The position numbers and the translations under genes were made by a program. Of a stretch of DNA of 64,000 bases, positions 1 to 11,009 are shown one piece after another (positions within the stretch are counted from its first letter, which is position 1; the number at the start of each line of letters is the position of its first letter). Location of the stretch: contig NC_003070.9 in assembly GCF_000001735.4 (NCBI RefSeq), positions 28,443,971 to 28,507,970 on the forward strand, read 5' to 3'. This DNA is from Arabidopsis thaliana (taxonomy: Eukaryota > Streptophyta > Magnoliopsida > Brassicales > Brassicaceae). A model generated the notes under the pieces. It had not been told where the DNA came from, ran no database searches, and was given only the letters and a program-made list of their open reading frames with translations.

Positions 1-176
1 ACAACCCATACGGTCACAACTCCTATATCCATTTTGGATGTAATTTTTGTTTCAATAATAGGAACTGAACCCAAAAGAAAAGAGAGAGTAAATTTACGCA
101 TTGTCCCTATCTAATTACCCCTAGCTAGGCAACAAGCAAATTGGGCTCCAACACCGAAATTATTGTTTCTTTGAAT

Positions 177-178
<2 letters not shown>

Positions 179-221
<43 letters not shown>
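179..221. repeat. (AT)n microsatellite
   Basis: An uninterrupted AT dinucleotide run of about 21 units, visible directly. It is likely length-polymorphic between accessions. Confidence 0.97.
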
Positions 222-225
<4 letters not shown>

Positions 226-399
226 TATACAAATGTAAACTAATTTCTATGATATGTTTGGACGTTGTTATTATTAGAGTCGAAATCATGCTTAGGTTCA
301 TATGAGTCGATAAAAAGTTAGGTTCACTTGGTTATGTTATAACATTTTTAACTATTCTCTAAAAAGAAAAAAAATGTTTACCCAATAATATCAATAGAA

Positions 400-488
400 A
401 CAAATCGACGTTTCGAAATAATAGACAGTAGTAGAGTAGATGTAAAATGTTACAAATTATACAAATTGACGTTTCGAAATAATAGACA
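400..488. repeat. 28-base direct repeat
   Basis: Positions 400-427 and 461-488 match over 28 bases with one mismatch (ACAAATC or TGACGTTTCGAAA core). Confidence 0.9.
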
Positions 489-941
489 AAAACTGGAAAG
501 GTGAAGAAAGAGAGAGGTCAATATCACGGATAGTCTGTTTTCAGTGTTTGGCTTTTTCACCAACCTTATCGACTCCAAACCCCATCCCGCCCGCACGCAC
601 ACTTAACACACATTCTTCACGAAGTCTACACCATAGCCTTTTTATTTAACAAATCAAAAAACTAAAAAAACTGAGGAGCATGCATGTTTCTTTATGCATG
701 AAAATGTCACTTCCATTATCATGGCTGGCATATAATATCATACTTATGGACATGGTAGTCGTTTCATTGAACTTTATGTTAAGTCAAATCAATATTTGCA
801 CCCAACTTACATTATTTTCAGTATATACATAGTTAATAGTTTACTTTATCAATAGTAACATTAGTTTTAATCAAACTTTATCAAAAAATATCATTTAATT
901 TTTATGGTAACAGTTTGTCAGTTTATATACTAATCAGGGTC

Positions 942-967
942 ATATATATATATATATATATATATAT
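942..967. repeat. (AT)n microsatellite
   Basis: A second uninterrupted AT run of about 13 units. Confidence 0.95.
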
Positions 968-2535
968 GTAATACAATCGAGAATAAGTATCAGAAATTCA
1001 GAATTCATAACCTAAGAGAACAGACGACGATATGAATCCTAAATCATAACAAGTAGTCATTTCCTATAACAAAATTTGTCGTTTAGATATCTCGATGGCC
1101 AATAATTTAGAGATAGAACACTTTTTTATTTATTAGATTCAAAAATGGACGTAACCTTTATTTGCTGAAATGTATTAAAAAGGAAAGAAAATTAAGAAAA
1201 AGTGATAGAGAAGTGAGTTCGTAAGACAGCTGTGAAGTGTTGTTATTCGCATTAACAGCTGTTATATAGCTAATTGCCAACCTGTGATCTCTTTTAATTT
1301 TCTTTTGTTTCCATCCCAATCCATTTGTATATAATCGATAGGGCTCGATGATTGATATTATATGAAATTATATATTTATAATGTTATTTTGCAGGATTAT
1401 AACTTAGAAGTTGTGTAGCTATAGTGAGTGATTTGTGATAGCATCACTGTTATGTATACTATAATTTAATTTTAATTTGGTAATGCATATGTTGTAGTTG
1501 TAGATTTAAAAGCAAAATTGTGAATTTGTCCACACACACACACAAAAAAAAAAAAAAAACTAAATTTAAAGGTGATTTTTTTTTTGTACTGAATGAATCC
1601 TTAATTATGTAACATGGTATAAACAGATTAGATTTTTTTTTATGAAACACGTACTGAAACAAAAAGCCAAAAAGGATGTGGAGTCTTTTTTACAATACTT
1701 TTTTGTTTTGTTTTGCCAAACCATATTTTTATGCGTCAATCTGTATTCGCCCATACCACACCGATCAAATCATCTAATGACCACAAATATACTTCAAAAA
1801 AGTCTCTAGACCAAAAATCACTTGGTGATTACTGATTAGAGCTAGATCATATAAGTCGGCAGTAGAGATATGTACCACTCGATCAAGACAACGTTCTATA
1901 AGTTAAAGTAGATATGTACACTTTCGTTGTAAAGAAGCATTTAGTGCTTGCTCGACTTTACAAAAATTGTGATTGTAGTTCATCCGCCAAAAATGCTTTG
2001 AAGACGAGTCTATGTCATGACACTTGTTGCATGGATTCATTTTAAAAGCGTAATGTTTCGTCGATATTTTGTTGATCATTCTAACGAAACGATTTTTACA
2101 CATAACGTTTGGATTGACATACTAATATATCACCCAAAAATATAATATCTACTACTGCATTCATTAAAATTAGTATAAATGAATTGTAATACAAAAAAAA
2201 TAGTGGAATATTAGGTGATATGATTACAGAGTCCAGCTGTAACCGCCGCCAAAAGAGTCGATCGAATCGAATATAAAAACAAATTTGGATAAGTTCAGAC
2301 TTGATCACCTTTTCAGTTAAAAATAAGTGAAAGAAACAAACAATAGCGTCAATCATCATCACTCGTATAGCTAATGTAACTCGTTTGATGAAAAATAAAG
2401 TCGGGAAACTATATATTTGGAAGTAATATCTAATTTTCGCTGTTATCACAACCAAATAATGTATACATTCAAATACTATTTTCATACTCTCCTAAGTTAA
2501 GTTTTTTTCTGTTCAACAAACTATTTTTTTAGCTT

Positions 2536-2581
2536 GTTCTTGTAATCTTTTTTTTTTTTTTGGTCAAGTTCTTGTAATCTT
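2536..2581. repeat. 14-base direct repeat flanking a T-tract
   Basis: Copies at 2536-2549 and 2568-2581 are identical, separated by T12 and GGTCAA. Confidence 0.92.
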
Positions 2582-2969
2582 ATGCAATTTAAACCGAGAT
2601 AAAAACTTGTTTCAAAATAAAGACGTGCGAGTGATATTTGAAACCCTTTAAATTTGTATATAGGTCAACATTAATGATTCATAGTCCCTCTCTGTACTAT
2701 AGTATTCTTCTCATGTTTATATTTTACACCAAAACATTCATCTACTTGCTTCTGGAAACAAGTTTTAAATTAATATGTTAAAACTCAAAATCTCTAATTA
2801 ATTCCCTTTTTTTCTTTACAAGTCCTCTAAGAAAAGAAAAAACATAAAGGGAAAAAAAAAAAAAAAAGAGATTAGAGAAGACTCAAAACGATTAGCCTGC
2901 AAGACATGGATCATTACACCACACCATAAGCTCAAAGCAACACCGTATCTTCTTCTTATACACCAAATT

Positions 2970-4451
2970 TCACACAACACCTGACGGGAGACGAAGAACA
3001 AGCTGACCACCCATTAAACTGCCACACACCAAAAACATAAAATACTTACAACACCCTTCACAATGTCTTTAAGATCAGCAATCATCACATAACTACAACC
3101 AATGTATCAACAAACATGACGATGACTGAAAGCATTAATGATTTACCTCTTGACATAGTAGTAGCAGAAGTCGGCTAGAATGAAGGTTTGGACGATTTCA
3201 GAGAGAAGAACCATTATAGGCCAGAAACCATATCCTAAAGCAGTCAATAACCGCCCTCGAGTGTCCAAAACCTACACCATCATCACATTATCATTATATA
3301 CTACACAATCAAGCTTTCTAGTTTGGAGGACAGAAAACAAACCTGAAGGACCCAGTGTGCACAACTCAAGAACCTAGCGATCCCCAAAGCGAATACGTAA
3401 TGTGCTGTAAATGGCTCCACGATCTAAGACGACACATGCGTTACTAATTTAAAAAGGGTAAAGGACAGGGACTAGTTTCAAGCTTTTTAAAAGTACCTTA
3501 GTGTTTTGCATGACTCTAAGTTGAGGAAGGACTGAAACAGCTTCAAGGTAAACACAGAAGGCCCAAGAAATCTTATTGATTATATGATGATGTGTTGATG
3601 GGTGAATGAGTACTGATAGAACAACACATGGAATAACCTGCAACCATATTTAAAAACTCTTCACAACTAAACACTTCAACAATGAAACTCAAAGTGATTA
3701 GCAAAGGAAATCTAACAAAAATGATCACATATGGAAACTAATGGAACTAAAGGTTGCTACTTTATAACCCTTTTCAAATATATGATTCACATTCTTCAAA
3801 AACACAAGTTGAGATTCTCGAAAAAGAACCAAAAAAGGAAAGAAAGAAAGAACAACTTACGACGTAGTAGATAGCAAAATTGTCTTTGTCGTCCATATAA
3901 CTAGCTTTGAGCTTAAAACGGATCATATAGATAACAAAAAGTGTAGTCACCAATGTAGCCGAGTCAAGTAACGTGTGAATATCAAACTCCATCACAAAAC
4001 TACAATACAGTCTCACCGCCAAAAACAGAGCTGTTAGCTCTTGTGACTTGAGAGATAATCCTGTCAAAACATATCATTCAAAGATTGCAACTTTGTACGA
4101 ATTCAATAGCATCAAACAAACCCTAATTCGAAATCGAAACAGATCAGGGGAAAATCAAATTCAATAATCACTAATCCACTAATCAAAACCTAAATCTAGA
4201 AACTTCAAAATCAAGAAATCGAATATACCAGCACAAGTCCTCTCCTTGGTGAGTTTATAGATAAGGACGGAGATTCCAAGGGAATGAACAGCTTCAGCAG
4301 CGACAAAAAGATTGTCGTGGTCATGAACAATCACTCTCAACAAAACGAGGGCAGTCATGGCGGAGACAACACCGAGAAAACCTTTAACCTTTGGTGGTTG
4401 CCGACGAACCCATGTCGTCACGGCGTGGATCGGCCTTGTTGCCGCCTTCAT
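2970..4451 (-). CDS. ER lumen protein retaining receptor family (ERD2-like)
   Basis: Six exons: 4451-4229, 4060-3861, 3637-3497, 3423-3343, 3271-3147, 3018-2970. They sum to 819 nt, or 272 residues plus stop. The frame upstream of 4451 is open but its first codon at 4463 is TTG, so the ATG at 4451 is taken. The protein is multi-membrane-spanning with the family's conserved blocks: an N-terminal segment with VHDHDNL and ISVLIYKL, then SQELTALFLAVRLYCSF, FKLKASYMDDKDNFAIYYV, and a late NKISWAFCVYLEAVSVLPQL block. ERD2 proteins retrieve K/HDEL-tagged proteins from Golgi to ER. This is the longer plant-type paralogue with an N-terminal extension of about 50 residues over classical ERD2, so its ligand specificity is not certain. 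I recall the locus as AT1G75760. Confidence 0.93.
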
Positions 4452-6051
4452 CTTCGATTTCAATCTTGCACTCTCTTTCCGAAAATAGAAACAGTAAAGT
4501 CGAAACCTTTAGGAACTTGGTGCGGTGATGATTGTATAAAACCAGATCTGTAGCTTTTATGTAAGAGATTGATCAGGTGATTATGATTATTATTACACTG
4601 TTTTTTTGGATGTGGAGTGGGAAACTGGAGAAATTGGTAACGCACCCATTGCTAAAAATCACTCCTTTTTTCTTACAGAACAAAAAAGTCCAAAAGTTTT
4701 AACACTTTATGACGGTGACACGTGGATTGTTAAGTATGTTTAGGTGGAAATTAGATTCGTGGTAAGCCAACGACTCTGGTTTAATTTGTCTCTTTGTATT
4801 CATAGAGAAACTTTATTGAATAGGTTTTCTTCAAACTTAATGTAAGTTCATTTCAAAATATTTGTAATGAATTGTTAAACGATTATAATTGGATTGTGTA
4901 GTATTGATTCATAATTATTTGTATTTTTTTCTTGCATAATTTTATGTGTTGTAAAATGATTGTTTCTACGGCTATGTAAATATCTTGTTTTCTGATTTTA
5001 GACTGTATCAGATTCCACAAAATGATTATATTAGTTAGAGTGGTAATTATTAATTTAGTATAGTGCTCTTAAAATGTACTGAGGTGATCAATCCACTAAC
5101 ACTCCCCAAATCTTTGCAGAATCAGTTTTGATCTTCAAGAATTTGATTTGGAATATACGTGCGATAATAGTAATTAAGATTAAACAGTAGATGAAATAAA
5201 AATTAGAGCTTTAATTATAAAAATATAGGTTATAGGAAGTTTTAGATTTGATTGATGCAATTATTTCAATAATCGATTTGTTTTTAATAATACAGCTAAA
5301 CTCTTTCCAATATCTAAATACAATCCCACTTTCCCCTATTTTATGAGGTTCTTGTTCTCCTAATCTTTCCTCTAGTGGTGTTGATGATTATCTCTAATAT
5401 AGTCAGAAATCAGAATTGTTTTCTTTTCATCCTCAAGTCATTTGCCACTGAACAATCAAATGAAACTTGGTGAGTCAAAAACTCCAAACATAAAAACTAA
5501 TTAAGAAAAACTCAACACACCTCTCTTACCAAACTTGTTAAGCTCATAACATTCAACATTGGTTTGCTTCATCAGAACAAAGTCTTGTGTGAGTTTTGCT
5601 AAGTTTGGAGAAAGAAAGAGACCACCATTGATTTTTGTTGTAACCCATTGCCAAAGCCCAATTTGGATGGAAATTAATATTATACCATAAAAAAAAGATA
5701 TGAAAGTCGAAAAAATATCAGAAATAAAAATAATTTTTTGTATTTTTTTACATGACATATTGGGGATTAATCCTATTTTTTTACTTCCAAAATTGACTGA
5801 AATTAGTTGGCCAAAAAGGTAGTTACGACGAAAACAAGAAACTCGAAAATAAAAAAAATAAGAAACAAAAGACGAGAAAAGAAAATTTAACCAAAAAAAT
5901 GTACTGACACGTGTCATAAGCTTAGACCCATCAAATTATTATATGAAAAATAAAAACAAACAAAATCTTCTGAGAAAGATTTATCTCATTAACCCAATCG
6001 TTTCAAGCCGGGAAGAAGAGAAGACTATTCATTCGTGTCTCTCTTCATTCA
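4452..6051. promoter_or_regulatory. Divergent intergenic region
   Basis: Separates two genes transcribed away from each other, so it must hold both promoters and 5' leaders. An ACACGTGTC element (G-box/ABRE type) lies near 5907-5915, on the side nearer the plus-strand gene. The 138-codon minus-strand ORF at 5501-5917 is AT-rich and unrecognised, and I do not call it a gene. Confidence 0.5.
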
Positions 6052-7001
6052 ATGTCGAAGAAGAAGAAGACACAGAGTTTATCAATGGAAGATCACCGTG
6101 ACGGCAAAGGCAAGAAGAGAGATGATTTTTTCGATAGCATTGACTACGAAATTTCTTCTATCTTATTGCAACTTTCACATCCTGTCATATTCTCTTCTGA
6201 TTCTCCTGTGTTACATAAATGGGGTCGCACTAAAAAGAGGTCTTCTTCTTCTTCTCACCTGCATCCGCCGGAACCGGTGATAAAATCGCTGCCGTGTATG
6301 GCTGATGTCGGCGATATGGGAAGTAATTCGAGTTCTTCGTGCTTAACCGGTGAGGCCAAGAAAACCAATTCTCAAATCGTAAGTCTTAATTTTTCTCAGT
6401 TTAAACAGAGACTTGTTTTTCTTGTGTTTGTTCTTAAATTTTTCTAATTTGTATCTGTGTAAAATTCATTATGTGGTAAATTTGGTATTGAGTAATTGTT
6501 TTTTGTGTTTGTTTTTGATATAAACGACAGATTAAAAAGGGTTTAGAAGAAGAATTTTGTAGGAAAAATCAGAGTTCTTCAGTCCTCGAGGTGTTCATTG
6601 TTACCTTTTTATTTTTTGTTTTCCCTTTTGTATAAAAAAATGTTTAGCATTTTTGATATTTGTTTCCGTTTTGATAATATTCTGTGGAGATACAGGCGGA
6701 GACAGGTTTACTTAGGGAGCAAGCTGGTTTAATAGCCCAGCCCATAAGATACGATCAACAACTACCGTTTTTTGCGGTTGATCGTACGGTCAATGTGAGG
6801 GATGTTGAAACGGCGTCGTTGCGAATGGATAACTTGGAACGACGTGGCTTTGATCTGAACCTTCTTCCAGCAGCAGAGGAGGGTTTTCAGAGAGTGCCAA
6901 ATAAAGTCCAAGTAGCTGCTCAAGCAAGACAAAGAAGACTAGGTTTGATTCGATCTAAGAAGCTTTTTAATAGATTCATCTCTTCTTATCAATTTAAGTA
7001 G
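6052..7001 (+). CDS. Unknown protein with DLNxxP (EAR-like) motif
   Basis: Three exons, 6052-6378, 6531-6590 and 6696-7001, all in phase 0 and with GT-AG borders, give 230 residues. A second ATG-less frame overlapping exon 1 (from 6035) is a shadow. The N-terminus is Lys/Arg-rich (MSKKKKTQ), suggesting nuclear import, followed by a conserved-looking stretch DFFDSIDYEISSILLQLSHP. There is a serine run, and in exon 3 DLNLLP at about residues 182-187, which fits the plant DLNxxP repression motif that recruits TOPLESS-type corepressors. The tail is basic (RQRRLGLIRSKKLF). No DNA-binding domain was recognised. A role as a transcription adaptor is inference from the motif and charge only. I recall AT1G75770, a protein of unknown function. 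Confidence 0.82.
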
Positions 7002-7407
7002 TTTTTGATAAACCTTTTTTTGGGGTGATAATTATATAGCAGAAATAGCAGGATTTTGTAACGAATATGCAACCAAGTTTCCAATGTTTTGGTTGTCTAT
7101 ACTATAAACTGAAAGGATTCTAAGAATCGTTTTTTTGAATACTATGAAATAAAAGGCTAAAGAGGGAGATACGTGGACAGACTCTTTATTATAAAGGCAA
7201 TGAGAAGAAAAGAAGAAACTAAGTTGCAAAATACAATAAGAGAGAACCACAAAGATAAAGTAACAAACAAACAAACACATTTCCCAGATTCTTCAACTTG
7301 ATACATGTATATATATATATAGTGGTAATAGTAGGAATAGAGATTTCAATAAAAGAGATAGAGATGTGACTTCTGTGTTTTTTCATCTTTTGGTTTGTGT
7401 TGTAAGA
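7002..7407. other. Convergent 3' region
   Basis: The plus-strand gene at 6052-7001 and TUB1 on the minus strand end facing each other here, so both 3' UTRs and polyadenylation sites must lie within about 400 bases. Their transcripts could overlap at the 3' ends. A short AT run is at about 7308-7320. I see nothing coding. Confidence 0.6.
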
Positions 7408-9632
7408 TCAAGATTCGTAAACTTGTTCTTCTTCTTCATCATATTCGTCTTCTTCATCAGCGGTAGCATCTTGGTATTGTTGGTATTCAGAGACCAGATC
7501 ATTCATGTTGCTCTCTGCTTCAGTGAACTCCATCTCGTCCATTCCTTCTCCTGTGTACCAATGCAAGAAAGCTTTACGCCTGAACATAGCCGTGAACTGT
7601 TCGCTTACTCTCCTGAACATTTCCTGGATCGAAGTCGAGTTTCCGACAAACGTGGAAGCCATTTTGATTCCAGTTGGTGGAATGTCGCAGACGCTGGACT
7701 TCACATTGTTTGGGATCCATTCAACAAAGTAGGATGAGTTCTTGTTCTGGACATTTAGGATCTGTTCGTCCACTTCCTTTGTGCTCATTTTTCCTCGGAA
7801 CATGGCTGAAGCTGTGAGGTAACGTCCGTGGCGTGGATCAGCTGCACACATCATGTTCTTAGCGTCCCACATTTGCTGTGTCAGCTCCGGGACTGTGAGA
7901 GAGATGTACTGTTGAGAGCCACGGGAAGTGAGAGGGGCGAAACCAACCATGAAGAAATGTAGACGAGGGAATGGGATAAGGTTCACGGCGAGTTTCCTAA
8001 GGTCAGAGTTGAGTTGTCCAGGGAATCTTAAAGAGCAAGTCACACCACTCATAGTTGCGGAGATCAAGTGGTTCAAGTCTCCAACTGCAAAATGTATATA
8101 TATATATGAACTCTTAGAATTTAGGAACCAAGAAAACAAAGTAACAAACATTAAGGTTTTGATGGTACTTACAGCTAGGAGTGCTGAGTTTGAGAGTGCG
8201 GAAACAGATATCGTAAAGAGCTTCGTTGTCGAGGACCATGCATTCATCAGCATTCTCTACAAGTTGGTGGACTGAGAGAGTTGCATTGTACGGCTCAACG
8301 ACTGTGTCTGAGACCTTTGGAGATGGGAAAACAGAGAATGTGAGCATCATTCTGTCTGGGTATTCCTCACGGATCTTTGATATCAAGAGAGTTCCCATTC
8401 CTGAACCCGTGCCTCCTCCAAGAGAGTGACATACTTGAAACCCTGTAATACAGAAATGTTAAGAACAAGTGTGAAACAATGTACTACAAAACTAAAGAAG
8501 TCCCTTATACCTAAACCAGATCCAAAAAGTATTGAGATGTTATTTAACAATTGCTGAAACCAATCATGACCCACTTGCTTATTCAATTATATCCCCACAA
8601 AGTGATATGTTTCACCTCGAAAGTGTCAACACAAGAGTATTCCCTAAAGTTCTTATTATAAAATTCGATATGGTTTTAAGGTTTCACGTGATATTGTTGA
8701 TCCACAGTCACAAATCTGGAACAAAACATTAGGGGACACTAATACACTACCGCCAAATTAGGATATTGTCCTTAGTTTCAATGATGTTAACTTTTTACTA
8801 TAAAGAATAGACAAAATCTAAATCCTAGCCAATCATTAAGTGTTAACAGCTCACTCTTAAACAGTAATCAACAGGAGAGAAACACCATAAAAACGCAAAT
8901 CAAACACAAGAACATCGACGGATCATGTTCATGTAATTCATAAACTGTAATTGGAACCATGACCATGAAGAGATCAATGAAGAGAAACGTTAATCAAATA
9001 TCAAAACACGATATGTGAGAGATTCACTAGTGCAATGCGAAGATGATCAAAAATCAAACTGAAATCGAAATCATCGGTTACTAAATATGCAACTACATTA
9101 ACACTCACGAGACGAGATTTAAATGATCGAAACCATCGGATAATTGCAGTTTTGATTCACAAATCAATCAGATAATATGATCAAAGCACCAGCAGATTCA
9201 TAAATCAAAAGGGAGAAATCGATTCATATATATACCTTGAAGGCAATCACAGTTCTCAGCTTCCTTACGAACAACATCGAGAACAGCATCAATAAGTTCA
9301 GCACCTTCAGTATAATGACCTTTCGCCCAATTATTTCCGGCACCGGATTGACCAAAGACGAAGTTATCAGGACGGAAAATCTGACCGTAGGGACCAGATC
9401 TGATACTATCCATAGTACCAGGCTCGAGATCCATGAGAACAGCACGAGGAACGTAACGACCACCAGAAGCTTCATTGTAATAAACATTGATACGTTCGAG
9501 CTGAAGATCGGCGGAATCACCGTTGTAACGTCCGGTGGGATCAACGCCGTGTTCGTCGCAGATAACTTCCCAGAATTTGGAACCGATTTGGTTACCGCAT
9601 TGGCCGCCTTGGACGTGGAGGATTTCTCTCAT
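7408..9632 (-). CDS. TUB1: Beta-tubulin 1
   Basis: Three exons, 9632-9236, 8442-8173 and 8084-7408, give 447 residues, the normal beta-tubulin length. The product starts MREI, the tetrapeptide read in tubulin mRNA autoregulation, and carries the GTP-binding glycine loop GGGTGSG in exon 2 and an acidic C-terminal tail ([16 protein letters not shown]) where motors and MAPs bind. It is the GTP-hydrolysing subunit of the alpha/beta dimer of microtubules. The leader just upstream (about 9647-9732) is pyrimidine-rich on the coding strand, as in many highly expressed plant genes. Intron 1 is large (9235-8443). Assignment to TUB1 rather than another isotype rests on the tail sequence and neighbourhood, from memory (AT1G75780). 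Confidence 0.97.
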
Positions 9633-11009
9633 GATGATGATGATCGATGAAGATTTTGGGATCTGGAGATGGTGAAGGAGAAGAAGGAGGAGAATAAGAA
9701 GGGAGAGGGAGAGAGAGAGGCGGGAGAGTTTTTTTTGGGAAGTAGTGACAAAATTTGACAGCGTGGGGAAGATGGGATCTTTGCCAGCTTTAACCGTTTG
9801 TTCGTTTTTTATCCTCTGTTTTTTTTACTATACTCTCTTTTTAAAAAAATGTTTTTTTTTACCATTTGACTTTTTTGCTGCAAACAAAAATGTCACATAT
9901 TGTTGTTAGCACCGTCAAATTGAAATTTCTACAAAGTGAATGATTAATGTTATTTAAGATATTGTTGAATTATATCGTCCATTTAACTATTTAAGTGTGA
10001 TAGCTTTCAAGTATCGATCATTCATTCTAGTTTCAAATCTTGATCCATTTGATGAATCTTTTACTATTCGAATTTCATCACGACTAGCTACAACCACCCT
10101 TGATTATATGTTATGACTTCTGAAAACATCGAGAAACAAAAATTCAATAATAGTGCGTAGAAGAAGACGATCAATGCGTAATGAATACAGTAACTTTGCA
10201 TGTAGTATCTTAGTTGTTTTAGTGACATAGCACATGTAGCAAGACGTAATAAACGATCTGGAGATCTTGAATGCATATGTACCTATTTCTATGTAAACGA
10301 TCAAACACAATAATTGAAATCGGTTGAATGATCAAAAGTATAGAAAAATATCATCACACTGATTGTGTTTGGATCTTTTATACAATATTGATGATAACAT
10401 GAAAAACAAATAATGCCATAGCACATGTAGCTAGGTAGATGTAGACTGTAGTAAGATCTGAGATTTGATCCAATTATTTTTTCATTTTTATTTATGTCAT
10501 GGTCGATCTACTGTTTATACGTAACGTCAAAATCAATAATTGAACTTGTAAAAGGATCCTATATTTTTTAAAATATATATTTGTTCTTGGTAAATTACTT
10601 GCTCCCAACTTATTGTGAAAACGTATGTCACTCAAGGGAACATAGAGGAAATGGGAGCACGTTAGCTGTTCGTATGTGGCTACAATATCTTCTTATAGAG
10701 CACGTTAGCACTCACCAAGTCAAAACAGACCTGGGCCGGTTTGCAGATAACAACTGTGTGAGCCCATTAAAATCTAAAACGGCATCGTCTAGTAGTCTTT
10801 AGTCGCAATCAAACCACAAACCCTAAGATCATCTCTTTAAATTACCATCCGTCTTCTGCAATTACACAAGTGATTCGAATCGCAATCAAACCACAAACCC
10901 TAAGATCAACACAGATCCTAATACTCTCTGATCATTCCTTTAAACCGTTCTTTAGTTTTGCTAATTAAAATAGACTTTTCTAGGTTTTATTATTTCAGAC
11001 AATTAATTA
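9633..11009. promoter_or_regulatory. TUB1 upstream region plus promoter-like duplication
   Basis: The left part is the TUB1 leader and promoter. Around 10650-10908 there is promoter-like sequence with no gene behind it: GGGCC and GCCCA elements (about 10732 and 10763), two copies of a 29-base repeat each holding a telo-box (AAACCCTAA), and a repeated GAGCACGTTAGC (near 10653 and 10698). The 3' UTR of SKS18 occupies the right end. Confidence 0.5.
10803..10908 (+). repeat. Direct repeat with telo-box, two 29-base copies
   Basis: Positions 10803-10831 and 10880-10908 are identical over 29 bases and include AAACCCTAA. They are 77 bases apart. Confidence 0.93.

Larger units (their letters stand above)
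1..2969. other. Gene-free AT-rich flank
   Basis: No ORF here has plant coding character. Open frames on the minus strand (for example 2096-2485) are AT-rich, hydrophobic and lack recognisable motifs. The stretch holds two AT dinucleotide tracts, a 28-base direct repeat (400-427 and 461-488), a CA/A tract near 1532-1559 and a small direct-repeat insertion (2536-2581). The right part contains the 3' untranslated region of the receptor gene on the minus strand. Confidence 0.6.

Noticed and set aside
2096-2485. 129-codon minus-strand frame
   Set aside because: AT-rich, dominated by Phe/Ile/Leu, no motif, and codon use like the surrounding noncoding DNA.
4284-4553. Plus-strand frame over exon 1 of the ERD2-like gene
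   Set aside because: Antisense shadow of a well-supported exon.
7928-8275. Plus-strand frame over TUB1 exons 2-3
   Set aside because: It runs across a real TUB1 intron and antisense to conserved exons, so it is a shadow.
9237-9650. 137-codon plus-strand frame opposite TUB1 exon 1
   Set aside because: Shadow frame: the minus strand is unmistakable beta-tubulin.
10021-10060. Candidate tRNA T-arm (GTTTCAAATC)
   Set aside because: No matching acceptor stem, D-arm or anticodon arm at the right spacing.
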